A stretch of DNA of 64,000 bases from Pseudanabaena sp. ABRG5-3 (GCF_003967015.1 NZ_AP017560.1:372001-436000), one strand, 5' to 3'; shown: positions 54,310-63,240, counted from the stretch's first letter. Notes: generated by a model from the sequence alone, not told the origin. Numbers and translations: made by a program.

Positions 54310-56541
54310 TTATGCAACTTGATAATTAAAGCTGAAGGTTGCCCATTGCTGTACATCTAACATCCATGCGTCGCTAATATTCACAAGATTGCCAAACTCA
54401 GATGGCTTGCCTGCACGGTCAAGATCGTCGAGAAGGGCTTGGGCAACTTGTAATGGGTTGGGAATGGCAATCAGTCCATTGAGCGATGAAGCTTGGCGTT
54501 GAGATGCTTCTAAAGTCTTAGCTACTTGCAAAAGTGGCGATCTGCTAATTACCACTTGGACATCAACCATTCCCTGCGGCGCGGAAACTGCCCAATTCAT
54601 CGGGGCTTTGGGATAGGGAATTGTTAGGGTTTCCGCGGGAGGAATTATGCCATCATTAGCGTAGGGAGTGGTGATAAAGTTAGGGGTGAGGACTTTGCTA
54701 CGGGGATCGAGGCAAAAAATTCGCACATAGAGAGGTTGATCGCTGAAATTTTCAATTTGGCATTCAAGGCGATCGCCTATATTAATCGGCTTTGTCCGAG
54801 CAATATTATTGACGTTATTAGACGGAATCAGAGTGGCACGAGCAGCAGCTTTGCTGGCAAGTATAACGGAACGCTCATCCATACCAATCATCGCTTTGAG
54901 TGTCACCTTGACATTGAGGTGCGATGTTGCTTGATTTTCGGTAGTGCGAATCAGTTTCGCGGCAAGGAGACTTTCGAGAAAGGGTTGTAACCGCTTGATA
55001 GCAACACCTACGGATTCACCCACGGAGCCGAAGGAACCAAGGATCGGGGTATGCCCGACTGTAAATAAGCCATAGCTTGCCGATTGCACACCAAAGAGAC
55101 AGTCAGCGCATTGCTCATTGGCATTGACTCCAAACATATTTGGTAAAGTCGAGAAGGCACTGGTGGCATCAACGCGCTCGATTTTGCTCAAGCCGCTATC
55201 AAGGGCGATCGCTAATTTGACATTGTGCGAAACAGCCCGCATAACTTCTTGGAGTAGCTGCCCTGTTTCTAATTTTTGCAAACTACTATAATCATTTAAA
55301 ATTTCAACTTTGGCATTAAACCCATTCCGTGATTTGACTTGGACTGTGGTTTGGGGAACTGCGGAAATTGGTTGAGAGGGAGTGGGAGTTGCTTCAGATT
55401 CCTTAGCGATTGTAGGAGTTGCAGCCGCAACTTGGGTTGCCATGACCTGCAAAATGGAACCTGCCATGTAATTACTTAAAACTGTGATTGGGAAACCTGC
55501 CAAGCTAATATCAGCAGTGCGGCGATCAGTGCTATTAAGAATTACGCCATCGGAGCCAAAATCAGGAGTTGTTAACAATGCGTTAAAGGTGCTAGTGGCG
55601 ATCGCTTTTTGTTTTGTAGGATCAAGTTCCACCATTGCAGCAATTTGTTTGTCAATGGAGAGATTGTCATTATGCAGCGCCCGCCGATCTAATGTGGTTG
55701 CTAAATCACTCATCACCACATTAATCGTAGTTGCAGGGGTGATTTGCCAAAGCTGCTGTACTAAAGCATAGGTAAATGCACCACTACTAAATCCTGACCA
55801 TTGGGCATCGGCACAGAGCATATCTCCCGATGCAGCCCGTAAAATTGTACCGATCACTTGTTTCTCTAGTTGGGCTACTTCAGTTGGTGCTTGCCAGTCG
55901 TTACGACCAACACGCGATCGCAGACGAAAATTACCAAGTGTTGAGATATTCGGGTAGTAAAATCCTGCGTCAATCACACACAACAGCCGATCTGTTGAGA
56001 TCTGCTGGAGCCAACTGCGCCATTCCTGTAGGGTAATATCCCGCAAATTTTCGAGATTTTGGGGCAATCCACTATCAACGGGAACCAGCGTATTGTAATT
56101 TCCCAAGCGCGAACCATGTCCACTAAAGTGAATCATTACCAGATCGTCGGGGAGAGTCTGGGCTACTAAATGTTCTGTAATCGCATCATTGATATTTGCC
56201 CGCGTTGCTTCGTGATCGGTGAGGGTGACAATATCCTGAGGGGCAAAACCAAAGCGATGAATTAATAATTCCCTTTGCAACTCCACATCATTGACGCATC
56301 CATGCAAAGGCAACCAGCCGCTTAGGTTATTTTGTGAAAAATTTTGAGAGCTATTTGGGGAATCATCCTTTGTCTTATATTGATTAATTCCAATCAATAG
56401 CGCCCTCTTGCGTTGGGGCGATCCCGTAGCTTGACGAACAAATTGATCGGCGGCAAGTGCCACGCGATCGCGAGTGAGAAATTGCCATCCAATCAGGCTA
56501 GTCAGCCCAGCCTGCAAGAATTGTCGCCTTGCAATCCCCAT
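54310..56541 (-). CDS. Tat-exported caspase-fold protein without catalytic cysteine
   Basis: A 743-residue protein with a p20-like caspase (C14) domain at about 44-270. It shows RKRALLIGINQY, GCVNDVELQRELLIHRFGF and the His motif MIHFSGHGSR (H142). The usual D-x-C-x-S/G active-site segment reads VIDAGFYYP, with Gly193 in place of Cys, so proteolysis by the canonical dyad is unlikely. The N-terminus has a twin-arginine motif (ARRQFLQAG) and hydrophobic core. The 450-residue C-terminal region includes a DUF4384-like part (GDRLECQIENFSDQPLYVRIFCLD). It is a pseudo-orthocaspase, probably binding or regulatory. Confidence 0.85.
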   Translation of the reverse strand: MGIARRQFLQAGLTSLIGWQFLTRDRVALAADQFVRQATGSPQRKRALLIGINQYKTKDDSPNSSQNFSQNNLSGWLPLHGCVNDVELQRELLIHRFGFAPQDIVTLTDHEATRANINDAITEHLVAQTLPDDLVMIHFSGHGSRLGNYNTLVPVDSGLPQNLENLRDITLQEWRSWLQQISTDRLLCVIDAGFYYPNISTLGNFRLRSRVGRNDWQAPTEVAQLEKQVIGTILRAASGDMLCADAQWSGFSSGAFTYALVQQLWQITPATTINVVMSDLATTLDRRALHNDNLSIDKQIAAMVELDPTKQKAIATSTFNALLTTPDFGSDGVILNSTDRRTADISLAGFPITVLSNYMAGSILQVMATQVAAATPTIAKESEATPTPSQPISAVPQTTVQVKSRNGFNAKVEILNDYSSLQKLETGQLLQEVMRAVSHNVKLAIALDSGLSKIERVDATSAFSTLPNMFGVNANEQCADCLFGVQSASYGLFTVGHTPILGSFGSVGESVGVAIKRLQPFLESLLAAKLIRTTENQATSHLNVKVTLKAMIGMDERSVILASKAAARATLIPSNNVNNIARTKPINIGDRLECQIENFSDQPLYVRIFCLDPRSKVLTPNFITTPYANDGIIPPAETLTIPYPKAPMNWAVSAPQGMVDVQVVISRSPLLQVAKTLEASQRQASSLNGLIAIPNPLQVAQALLDDLDRAGKPSEFGNLVNISDAWMLDVQQWATFSFNYQVA

Positions 56542-56707
56542 ATGTATGCCGTGAATTCCTTTGCTGTGTGAAGATCGCTCCTTTAATTAAAGCCGATTCA
56601 AGGTAACTCTTTGCAGCTATTTTGGTAGATTTTTCATTGGATTTTGCAATAAGTAAAATTACTTAAAACCATGCTAAAGAATTACTCTGTCAATGTTTAA
56701 GGCGATG

Positions 56708-57382
56708 TTATGAAATTTGCTCAGGATCGATACCCATTTCACGGAGCTTAGCTGTAAATTTGGCGATCTTATCCAAAGCCTGTTCCTTAGCAATTCTTTC
56801 TGCAACAGCTTGCTCAGCCTGTTCAAGATAGGTTAAAAACCTTGTTCCATCAGGTTGAAAAATTTTCAGGATTTCATCAGTTATTTCAAATCTAATTCCC
56901 AAGCGTGGACTACTCCAATTTTGAATATCGGCAATAGGTTCTAGATGCTGATCATCCTGATTTCTGATCCAACCCACGAGATCATTGGCTAGGTGATCGT
57001 AAACATAGTATTCCTCCACACCATAGGTTTGATAGAACTCAAACTTTCGGGCCATCTCTGAAATGCGATTACCCTGAGACAAAATTTCAAATACGACCTG
57101 TGGTGCAATTCCCTCTTCTAGATGCTGAATATAGGATCCTCTTGCTCCCTTGGGTCTACCAAACACTATCATCACATCAGGAGCACGACGAATATCAGCT
57201 CGACCTTCAACGGGATACCAGAGTAAATCCCCCGCCACAAACACATTATTGTCGTCTTTAAATAAGGTTTCTAAGCCACCTTCAATAGTTACAATCCATT
57301 GATAATGTTCTGTACTTTCTGCCATCGGCTGTCCATCGCTACTAGGATAGGTGATTTCTACTTTTGGGATTGTGTTGGTCAT
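56708..57382 (-). CDS. Uma2/DUF820-family putative endonuclease
   Basis: A 224-residue Uma2 protein, a PD-(D/E)XK fold widespread in cyanobacteria. The segments DVMIVFGRPKGARGSYIQ, GIAPQVVFEILSQGNRISEMARKFEFYQ and YGVEEYYVYD supply the family acids (D in PDVMIV, E in FEILS) although the usual lysine pattern is loose. The C-terminus is a coiled tail (AEQAVAERIAKEQALDKIAKF) typical of the family. Its function has not been shown; such genes are highly copied within cyanobacterial genomes. Confidence 0.87.
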   Translation of the reverse strand: MTNTIPKVEITYPSSDGQPMAESTEHYQWIVTIEGGLETLFKDDNNVFVAGDLLWYPVEGRADIRRAPDVMIVFGRPKGARGSYIQHLEEGIAPQVVFEILSQGNRISEMARKFEFYQTYGVEEYYVYDHLANDLVGWIRNQDDQHLEPIADIQNWSSPRLGIRFEITDEILKIFQPDGTRFLTYLEQAEQAVAERIAKEQALDKIAKFTAKLREMGIDPEQIS

Positions 57383-57541
57383 AGATTTTGATCGGTGTTT
57401 GATCGATATTGGGAATTGATAAATTCGCGATCGCCAAGTAGCTAAATCTAAAGTAGCTAAATCTAATTATATAATCTCTTCATTCAATAATTGGATGCTG
57501 ACACAAAGCGCTAGCATTCAATTAACTACCGCATTGCTACC

Positions 57542-58717
57542 TTGAGCCAAATCTTTCCCCAATCTCTATACCTGCATATTCCCTTTTGTAAGCGACGTTG
57601 TTTTTACTGTGACTTCGCAATTACGACAGGGGGAGACCATCTCAAGCAGCAATATGTGGATGTGCTATGCCAAGAAATTGCGCTGACCGTTGCCGAGATT
57701 CCACCTATTGAACCATTGCAAACTATCTTTTTCGGTGGTGGTACGCCGTCTTTGCTTTCTATAAAACAACTTGAGCGGATTCTCAATACGATCGCTAAAT
57801 ACTTTGTGATTGCCTCTAATGCCGAAATCTCCCTCGAAGCCAATGCAGGCACTGTTAGTCTGGAGACTTTGCAAGGTTATCGCAATTTGGGCATCAATCG
57901 CATTAGTTTAGGCGCACAGGCTTTTCAACAGGAACTATTAGATGTATGTGGGCGTGGTCATAGTGTTGCCGAAATTTATGAAGCAGTAGAGGCAATTCAA
58001 AAAGGAGGATTTGAGAACTTCAGTTTAGATTTAATCTCAGGGCTACCCCATCAAACAATGACGGATTGGCAAGATTCCCTCGAAAAGGCGATCGCTTTGC
58101 AATCGACCCATCTATCTGTTTATGACTTAACCATTGAGGAAGGCACTGCTTTTGGTAAGCGCTATCAAGCAGGTGATCAGCCATTACCAACGGAAGATCA
58201 TACAGTTGCAATGTACATCGCCGCCCATGAGTTACTACCTACCGCAGGTTATGAGCATTATGAAATCTCGAATTACGCCCAATCAGGCTATCAGGCACAG
58301 CATAATTTGACCTATTGGCATAACCAACCTTTTTATGGCATGGGTATGGGTGCAACCAGTTATATTAAGCGCCAAAGGATCGATCGCCCACGCAGGATGC
58401 GGGAATATCTCAATGCGATCGCGCAATGGCAATCATCAGGAATTGGCTTTATGGCTCCTGTAATTGACGATCGAGAGGAGTTAATGGATACGCTGATGCA
58501 GGGGTTACGATTGGCGGAAGGTCTGAGTTTAGGAGCCTTGCAATTAAATTATGGAACAGAACTTTGCGATCGCGCTTTGCAAATTCTCCATCGCTATCAA
58601 GCTAAGAATTGGGTTAAGTTAGTCGATCAATCACAGGATATTCGGATCATGTTAGTTCCTCCCGATGGTTGGCTATTTTCTAACATCATCATTGCTGACC
58701 TATATGAAAATCTGTAA
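57542..58717 (+). CDS. hemW: HemW-like radical SAM haem chaperone
   Basis: A 391-residue radical SAM protein with the cluster motif CKRRCFYC (C16, C20, C23) right after SLYLHIPF, then IFFGGGTPSLLS and ISLGAQAFQ. It resembles coproporphyrinogen oxidase HemN but fits HemW (shorter N-terminus and HNLTYWHNQPFYGMGMGA), a haem-binding chaperone. The reading frame starts with TTG at 57542 because no ATG precedes the motif; no clear Shine-Dalgarno is visible, so the exact start is uncertain. It ends in a hairpin terminator. Confidence 0.9.
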   Translation: MSQIFPQSLYLHIPFCKRRCFYCDFAITTGGDHLKQQYVDVLCQEIALTVAEIPPIEPLQTIFFGGGTPSLLSIKQLERILNTIAKYFVIASNAEISLEANAGTVSLETLQGYRNLGINRISLGAQAFQQELLDVCGRGHSVAEIYEAVEAIQKGGFENFSLDLISGLPHQTMTDWQDSLEKAIALQSTHLSVYDLTIEEGTAFGKRYQAGDQPLPTEDHTVAMYIAAHELLPTAGYEHYEISNYAQSGYQAQHNLTYWHNQPFYGMGMGATSYIKRQRIDRPRRMREYLNAIAQWQSSGIGFMAPVIDDREELMDTLMQGLRLAEGLSLGALQLNYGTELCDRALQILHRYQAKNWVKLVDQSQDIRIMLVPPDGWLFSNIIIADLYENL

Positions 58718-58743
58718 AAAGGGAAGCGAAGCGCCCCTTTTTA
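58715..58743 (+). terminator. Terminator of hemW
   Basis: Arms 58715-58727 and 58731-58743 with two internal mismatches, apex GC-GAA-GC, ending in a T tract. It begins in the hemW stop codon. Confidence 0.7.
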
Positions 58744-58917
58744 TTAAGGTCTCACTTTACGCAGAAGATTATAAAACCCTCACCCCTAGCCCCTCTCCCA
58801 AAGGGGGAGAGGGGAAAAGAAAAATTCAAAAACACCTCTTGCTCCCCTTCTCCCGTTCTGGGAGAAGGGGTTGGGGGATGAGGGCGGATTTTCTATCTGC
58901 GTAAGGTGAGTTAAGGT
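58744..58917. mobile_element. 160-bp MITE with 15-bp TIRs and 7-bp target duplication
   Basis: The element proper is 58751-58910. The left end CTCACTTTACGCAGA and the inverted right end CTCACCTTACGCAGA match at 14 of 15 bases. The 7-mer TTAAGGT flanks both sides (58744-58750 and 58911-58917). The interior carries the C/G-rich palindromes CCTCTCCCAAAGGGGGAGAGG and cccc ttctccc/gggagaagggg common in cyanobacterial repeats. It encodes nothing and would need a transposase in trans. Insertion is exactly at the stop codon of the DUF58 gene. Confidence 0.85.
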
Positions 58918-60155
58918 GTTAGATATTCCTGAAGTTGCGATCGCAGGGACTTGTAACTTCCATCTTCAGGATCAGAGATTGTTTCAATGGTTAAACCTAG
59001 CGATCGCTGATTGGGAACAGTCACTTTTGCCGAATTTTGCCATAACACCCACCGACTACCAAGGGGCAAATAGGCAACACTATCATTGCGATGGGAAAGC
59101 CATACCACAGGTAAATCAGGGATATCTTTGAGAATGTCTATTTGAGTGGCGACAGCAGAGACATTAGTTGCCGCTAAGGTTTCTAAAACTACGCGATCGC
59201 TTTGGACTATTCCTGTCTCTGTTGTCCATAACCTCACGCTTAGTTTGGATTTCTGGGCATAGAAATAGAGCGAAGCTGCGGCAACTACTGCCTCTTCAAA
59301 AGCTTCTGGCTGCCATCCTGTGGATGTATCAAGGGCGATCGCTACTTCTTGACCACCAATTGTTACTTCCAATTCCCGCACGCGCAATTCCCCAAACTTC
59401 GCACTGGTACGCCAATGGATTAACCTCGTCGGATCACCCCAACGGTAAGGGCGCAAGGTTTTAGTGAGACCTTCTGTCGCATTACTATAATTATGGTCAT
59501 CACTATATTGACGCGGATTTGTATCATTTCCTAATTGATCAACTAAAGGACAACGCTCTAAGGGAAGTACCGTTGGATAAACGATCGCTTTCTGTCCCGA
59601 TGGACAAGCTCGACGACTCCGAAAGAGTCCCAAGGGGCTGGAAGTGGCAATTTCGGTGGATCTAAATAAAAACACACCGCGCTTAGTCGTTTTCGCTTCA
59701 TAGCGCCAGCGATATTCTTGAAGTGGCGCAATCATCTCAATGACTACTTCCTGCTGCAAAATATTTGAGAGATGCTCTGGCAAAATATCCCGAACTTCTA
59801 GTAAGCGTTTTTCCGTGCGACCTATATTTTGGATTCTCAAGTCCACCCATAGATCATCACCGACACTCACAGGATCGATGGGCGATCGCACCATTGAGAT
59901 TTCTGCCAGCAAGCGCTTTGGCATTACTGCCCCCACAATTAACAAGGCAAAGCTCACGCCACTAATGACATACAGCCAACCCGCAAGGGTATTAGTCGCC
60001 GCCATAAAGAAGAACAGCGTAAAGAACGTATACATTCCCCCAATAAATTCTGGTGTCGCAAATCGCCACTCTAACCATTTAAAAAAGCGCTTAAGCTTAG
60101 AAGCTTTTTTCGGTCTAGAACTACGCTGTTTGCGATCGCTTGAGCTATTTGCCAT
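58911..60155 (-). CDS. DUF58 domain membrane protein
   Basis: A 414-residue protein. Two membrane helices lie near the N-terminus (about 38-80; FIGGMYTFFTLFFFMAATNT, LYVISGVSFALLIVG), after a very basic start. The DUF58 core appears as LRPYRWGDPTRLIHWRTSAKFGELRVRELE, followed by a VWA-like domain with VAIALDTSTGW. Relatives work with MoxR-type ATPases, and none is encoded next door. The stop codon TAA coincides with the target duplication of the adjacent MITE, so the original end of the gene appears preserved by the duplication. Confidence 0.87.
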   Translation of the reverse strand: MANSSSDRKQRSSRPKKASKLKRFFKWLEWRFATPEFIGGMYTFFTLFFFMAATNTLAGWLYVISGVSFALLIVGAVMPKRLLAEISMVRSPIDPVSVGDDLWVDLRIQNIGRTEKRLLEVRDILPEHLSNILQQEVVIEMIAPLQEYRWRYEAKTTKRGVFLFRSTEIATSSPLGLFRSRRACPSGQKAIVYPTVLPLERCPLVDQLGNDTNPRQYSDDHNYSNATEGLTKTLRPYRWGDPTRLIHWRTSAKFGELRVRELEVTIGGQEVAIALDTSTGWQPEAFEEAVVAAASLYFYAQKSKLSVRLWTTETGIVQSDRVVLETLAATNVSAVATQIDILKDIPDLPVVWLSHRNDSVAYLPLGSRWVLWQNSAKVTVPNQRSLGLTIETISDPEDGSYKSLRSQLQEYLTP

Positions 60156-60212
60156 ATCGTTTTTTGACCTATTCTAGCGTAGGGAAAATCAAGATTGAAA
60201 TTGGGATGAGCG

Positions 60213-61001
60213 TTAGTAAAGCGCTTCCTTGGGCTTGACTAAATTAATAGCTCTTAATCCTGAAATTACTCCCGTACCAATCACTGCTCCTGACAAACCA
60301 CGCATCGCATTTTCTACAGGAATAATTGGAATTAAGGTATTCCAAATTGGTTCTGGCCAGTTAAATAGATAGTAGGTAAATGGAACTTGACTGAGATGCA
60401 TCAATCCACAAATTGTCCAAGTACCGCCAAATATACCGATCGCTACTTTAACAAAACTAGTACTGCTAATCCACTGAGCAAATAATGTCCGTGTGGGCAG
60501 TAGGAATAGTACTAATGCTGACCAGTCGATAAAGGCTCCGAAAATAAAAGTGTTTACAGGGATGCCATTGCGAGCGATCGCTAAATACGCATAGACTGCC
60601 AATTCCAACCCAAAGAGAACCGTTAATCCTAAGTACCAAAATCGCCGCTTGCGACTAGAACCCATCACTCCCGCCGCAAAACTAGCAATCACCGCACCCC
60701 AAATCGCGATCGCGGGAACCCCTGCCGTATAAGGTGCTAAAAATACACCAATCAAAGTACCGATGCCGCTTGCCAAGGCTCCAGCTAAAGGACCAAGCAA
60801 CCAACCTAGCAAAGGGTAAATACTTTGGCTGAGGGGAATTCCTTTGCCTGAGCCCAGCACAATCGAAAAAGGCACAAAGGCTAAAACGGTGACAACGGCC
60901 GCAAGGACAATAATGTAGGCGATCGGCGTACCATCGATCGCCGCACCTCCCATCGTTTTAACTTCACGCTCTGCACCTTCAGGAATTTGGTTTTCAGTCA
61001 T
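60213..61001 (-). CDS. Multi-pass membrane protein, ECF S-component-like
   Basis: A 262-residue integral membrane protein with about six or seven helices, e.g. IAYIIVLAAVVTVLAFVPFSI, LGWLLGPLAGALASGIGTLIGVFLAP and GVPAIAIWGAVIASFAAGVMG. The glycine/alanine-rich LGPLAGALASGIGTLIG segment resembles substrate-binding components of energy-coupling-factor transporters, but the match is loose and no ECF ATPase or T-component is nearby. It lies 57 bases upstream of the DUF58 gene on the same strand. Treat as unknown. Confidence 0.65.
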   Translation of the reverse strand: MTENQIPEGAEREVKTMGGAAIDGTPIAYIIVLAAVVTVLAFVPFSIVLGSGKGIPLSQSIYPLLGWLLGPLAGALASGIGTLIGVFLAPYTAGVPAIAIWGAVIASFAAGVMGSSRKRRFWYLGLTVLFGLELAVYAYLAIARNGIPVNTFIFGAFIDWSALVLFLLPTRTLFAQWISSTSFVKVAIGIFGGTWTICGLMHLSQVPFTYYLFNWPEPIWNTLIPIIPVENAMRGLSGAVIGTGVISGLRAINLVKPKEALY

Positions 61002-61136
61002 GGCAATTTTATCGGCTGTGGTCTTTAGCAGTGATTTTCATTTTATATCAACCAATCAAAACCCAAAAATTTCCCAAAATTTAAAAAGGCAGATTTGAAT
61101 TATGCGGTGATTGTGTAAGCCTTGATCTTCTTGATC

Positions 61137-61256
61137 TTATAGCTATCGCCAAGTGTACTAGGACATAAACCCCAAGAATTGATTGGTGGCGCGGAGCGCC
61201 ACCAATCAATTCTTGGGGTTTGATTTGTCCTAAGACAAGTGCCTGTAGCTATATAA
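61137..61256. repeat. MITE-like palindromic element with TATAGCTA ends, copy 2
   Basis: Inverse-orientation relative of 41388-41509. Perfect 26-bp hairpin arms (61167-61192 and 61196-61221), apex GC-GGA-GC. The ends are TTATAGCTATCGCCA on the left and (inverted) GTTATATAGCTACAGGCA on the right. Confidence 0.8.
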
Positions 61257-61273
61257 CAAAAAAATGTAAATTA

Positions 61274-61303
61274 TTGACTTTAATTCTCAAATAGGTTTAA
61301 GCT
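61274..61303 (+). promoter_or_regulatory. Predicted sigma-70 type promoter of phnDCE
   Basis: TTGACT (61274-61279) and TAAGCT (61298-61303) are separated by 18 bases, fitting -35 and -10 boxes, 61 bases upstream of the phnD start. Prediction by eye only. Confidence 0.4.
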
Positions 61304-61363
61304 AAATTCAATAGTTATTGCAAGTAATTCTTTTTAACTAGTCGATCGCCTTTCTAGATATCA

Positions 61364-62383
61364 ATGAAAAAAAATTTGTTTTCACCTATTAATACTGCTC
61401 TAGCTCTAGGATTAGTGACATTAGTAGGCTTGACAGCCTGTAGTGAAAATAATCAAACACCTACAGCACAGTCTACCCAGACAGCAACAAAAACTACTGA
61501 TAAGGAACCAGCTAAAGACAATAAGCCTGCGGCAACTCCATCAGCCCAAGCGCCAATTTCAGAAATTACGATCGCCTTTGCTACTCGTCGCGATACCAAA
61601 GATTTACAAACTAAAGTTGACCAAGTTTCTACAATCCTCTCTAAAGAAATTGGGATTCCTGTAAAGGGGGTAATTGGTGACGAAACTGCATCCGTAGAAG
61701 CGCTCAGAGCTAACCGAGCCAGTGTCGCTTTCCTAAGTGGTCGGGCTGCACTGAAGGCTGAACAGCTATCGGGTGCAAAAATGTACTTGGCGGAAGTTCG
61801 TGCTGACTATTCGGGCGGTAAATCTTACAATGCCGTATTTGTCGTTCCTGACGAAAGCCCTTTAAAAACCTTGTCCGATCCTCAAAAAACCTTAGAACAA
61901 TTACGTGGTAAACGGATGGCATTTACCTCTCGTTCTTCTGGCTCAGGTTTTATCTTTCCTGTGAGTGAATTGGTAGGACTCAAGTTTGTGGATGGTCCCG
62001 ATCGCTTAGAGCAGTTTTTCGGGAAAGTTACCTATGGAGATGGCTATAGCAGTGCATTGCAAGCGGTATTGCGAGAACAAGCTGATGTTGCCGTAGTTTC
62101 CGAATATGCTTTGCTTCCACCTTGGATTACCGCCGAAGAGGGGAAAAAATTACGGGTACTTCATCCTGTGCCTAATGTACCTGCTCACGGAATTGTCATT
62201 GACGATGGCGTACCTGCGGATATCCGTGAAAAGTTGATTAATGCTTTGCTGAAGCTAAATGAGCCTGCAAATAATGAATTATTCCGTAGTCTCTATAATT
62301 CCACACAGCTAGTCAAGGTCGATCATGAGGCGCATTTAGCGAGTATGCGTACTGCAATTCAACGGGCAGGACTAAAACCCTAA
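61364..62383 (+). CDS. phnD: Phosphonate/phosphite ABC transporter binding lipoprotein (PhnD-like)
   Basis: A 339-residue lipoprotein with signal peptide ending in LTAC (C24), a Thr/Ala/Pro/Lys-rich linker and a periplasmic binding domain of the PhnD/PtxB type: ITIAFATRRDTKDLQTKVDQV, GRAALKAEQLSGAKMYLAEVRAD and RGKRMAFTSRSSGSGFIFPV. Such proteins bind phosphonates, phosphite or phosphate. It heads an operon with phnC (77 bases) and phnE (overlap). The cargo cannot be decided; no phosphonate-degrading genes are in the window. Confidence 0.9.
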   Translation: MKKNLFSPINTALALGLVTLVGLTACSENNQTPTAQSTQTATKTTDKEPAKDNKPAATPSAQAPISEITIAFATRRDTKDLQTKVDQVSTILSKEIGIPVKGVIGDETASVEALRANRASVAFLSGRAALKAEQLSGAKMYLAEVRADYSGGKSYNAVFVVPDESPLKTLSDPQKTLEQLRGKRMAFTSRSSGSGFIFPVSELVGLKFVDGPDRLEQFFGKVTYGDGYSSALQAVLREQADVAVVSEYALLPPWITAEEGKKLRVLHPVPNVPAHGIVIDDGVPADIREKLINALLKLNEPANNELFRSLYNSTQLVKVDHEAHLASMRTAIQRAGLKP

Positions 62384-62460
62384 AACCTGATTGCCTTATT
62401 GTCTAGCTTAGTAGCTAGGCAATAAGGTTATTTGTCTTCAGAATATTAGAACTTAAAATT

Positions 62461-63240
62461 ATGGAACCTGTATTAGCAAATAATTTGCCTGCGATCGCTT
62501 GCCACAATGTGCGGACAGAATATCAATCAACATTGCATCGCCCAATTTTGAATGGGATTGATCTCCAGATCAATCATGGAGAATTTGTCGCCTTATTGGG
62601 GATGAATGGTGCTGGCAAATCCACACTTCTGCGATCGCTAGTTGGCTTAGTGCCAATTCCCCAAGGGGAAATTCAAATATGCGGTATACCCGTTGAGCAA
62701 AGGCATATTGGGTCAGTCCGTAAAAATATTGGCTTCCTATTCCAAGGCGGCGGCTTAGTCGATCAGCTTTCTTGCCTTGATAACGTCCTATGTGGATGTC
62801 TCGGCGAACTGACCACATGGCAAAGTCTCTGGGGCTTTCCCCAACGCGATCGCCGTGTTGCCATGCAGCTATTGCAGAATCTGGGTTTACAGGAACAGAT
62901 CTATCAAAAGGCAAGACAACTAAGCGGTGGTCAACGCCAGAGGGTGGCGATCGCCCGTACTTTAATCCAGTCCCCCCATATTTTGCTCGCTGATGAACCG
63001 ACAACGGGCTTAGATGTATCGGGAATTAACCAAGTGATGGAGTCGCTAGCGGAAATGCACAGCAAAGGTTTGACCGTTGTGGTTGTGCTGCATGATCTCG
63101 CACTGGCGGCCCAGTACGCCCAGAGAGCGATCATTCTTGATGAAGGGAAGGTCTGGTATGATGGGGACTGTCAAAATATTGAAAGACAGTTTGCTAGGTT
63201 GCAAAGCCTGTCTCAATTTCAGCCTGCTAACGCTGCCTAA
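62461..63240 (+). CDS. phnC: Phosphonate-type ABC transporter ATP-binding protein (PhnC-like)
   Basis: A 259-residue ABC ATPase. Walker A is GMNGAGKSTLLRSL, the Q loop NIGFLFQGGGLVDQLS, the ABC signature LSGGQRQRVAIARTL, Walker B ILLADEPTTGLD and the H-loop VVLHDLALA. The order in the operon (binding protein, ATPase, permease) and similarity point to the PhnC group. Its TAA shares one base with the ATG of the permease gene (TAATG), so translation is coupled. Confidence 0.9.
   Translation: MEPVLANNLPAIACHNVRTEYQSTLHRPILNGIDLQINHGEFVALLGMNGAGKSTLLRSLVGLVPIPQGEIQICGIPVEQRHIGSVRKNIGFLFQGGGLVDQLSCLDNVLCGCLGELTTWQSLWGFPQRDRRVAMQLLQNLGLQEQIYQKARQLSGGQRQRVAIARTLIQSPHILLADEPTTGLDVSGINQVMESLAEMHSKGLTVVVVLHDLALAAQYAQRAIILDEGKVWYDGDCQNIERQFARLQSLSQFQPANAA

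Larger units (their letters stand above)
61002..61363. other. Divergent intergenic region with MITE-like copy and phn promoter
   Basis: Contains the element 61137-61256 and the predicted promoter 61274-61303. The stretch 61002-61136 is AT-rich with no recognisable gene. Confidence 0.55.

Noticed and set aside
61280-61320. Possible Pho box upstream of phnD (CTTAAACC on the minus strand)
   Set aside because: Only one half-site is seen, without the tandem 8-bp repeats with 3-bp spacing expected for the cyanobacterial PhoB-type operator.
62570-63004. Minus-strand frame within phnC
   Set aside because: It is a shadow of the ABC ATPase gene, which has all nucleotide-binding motifs in the plus frame.
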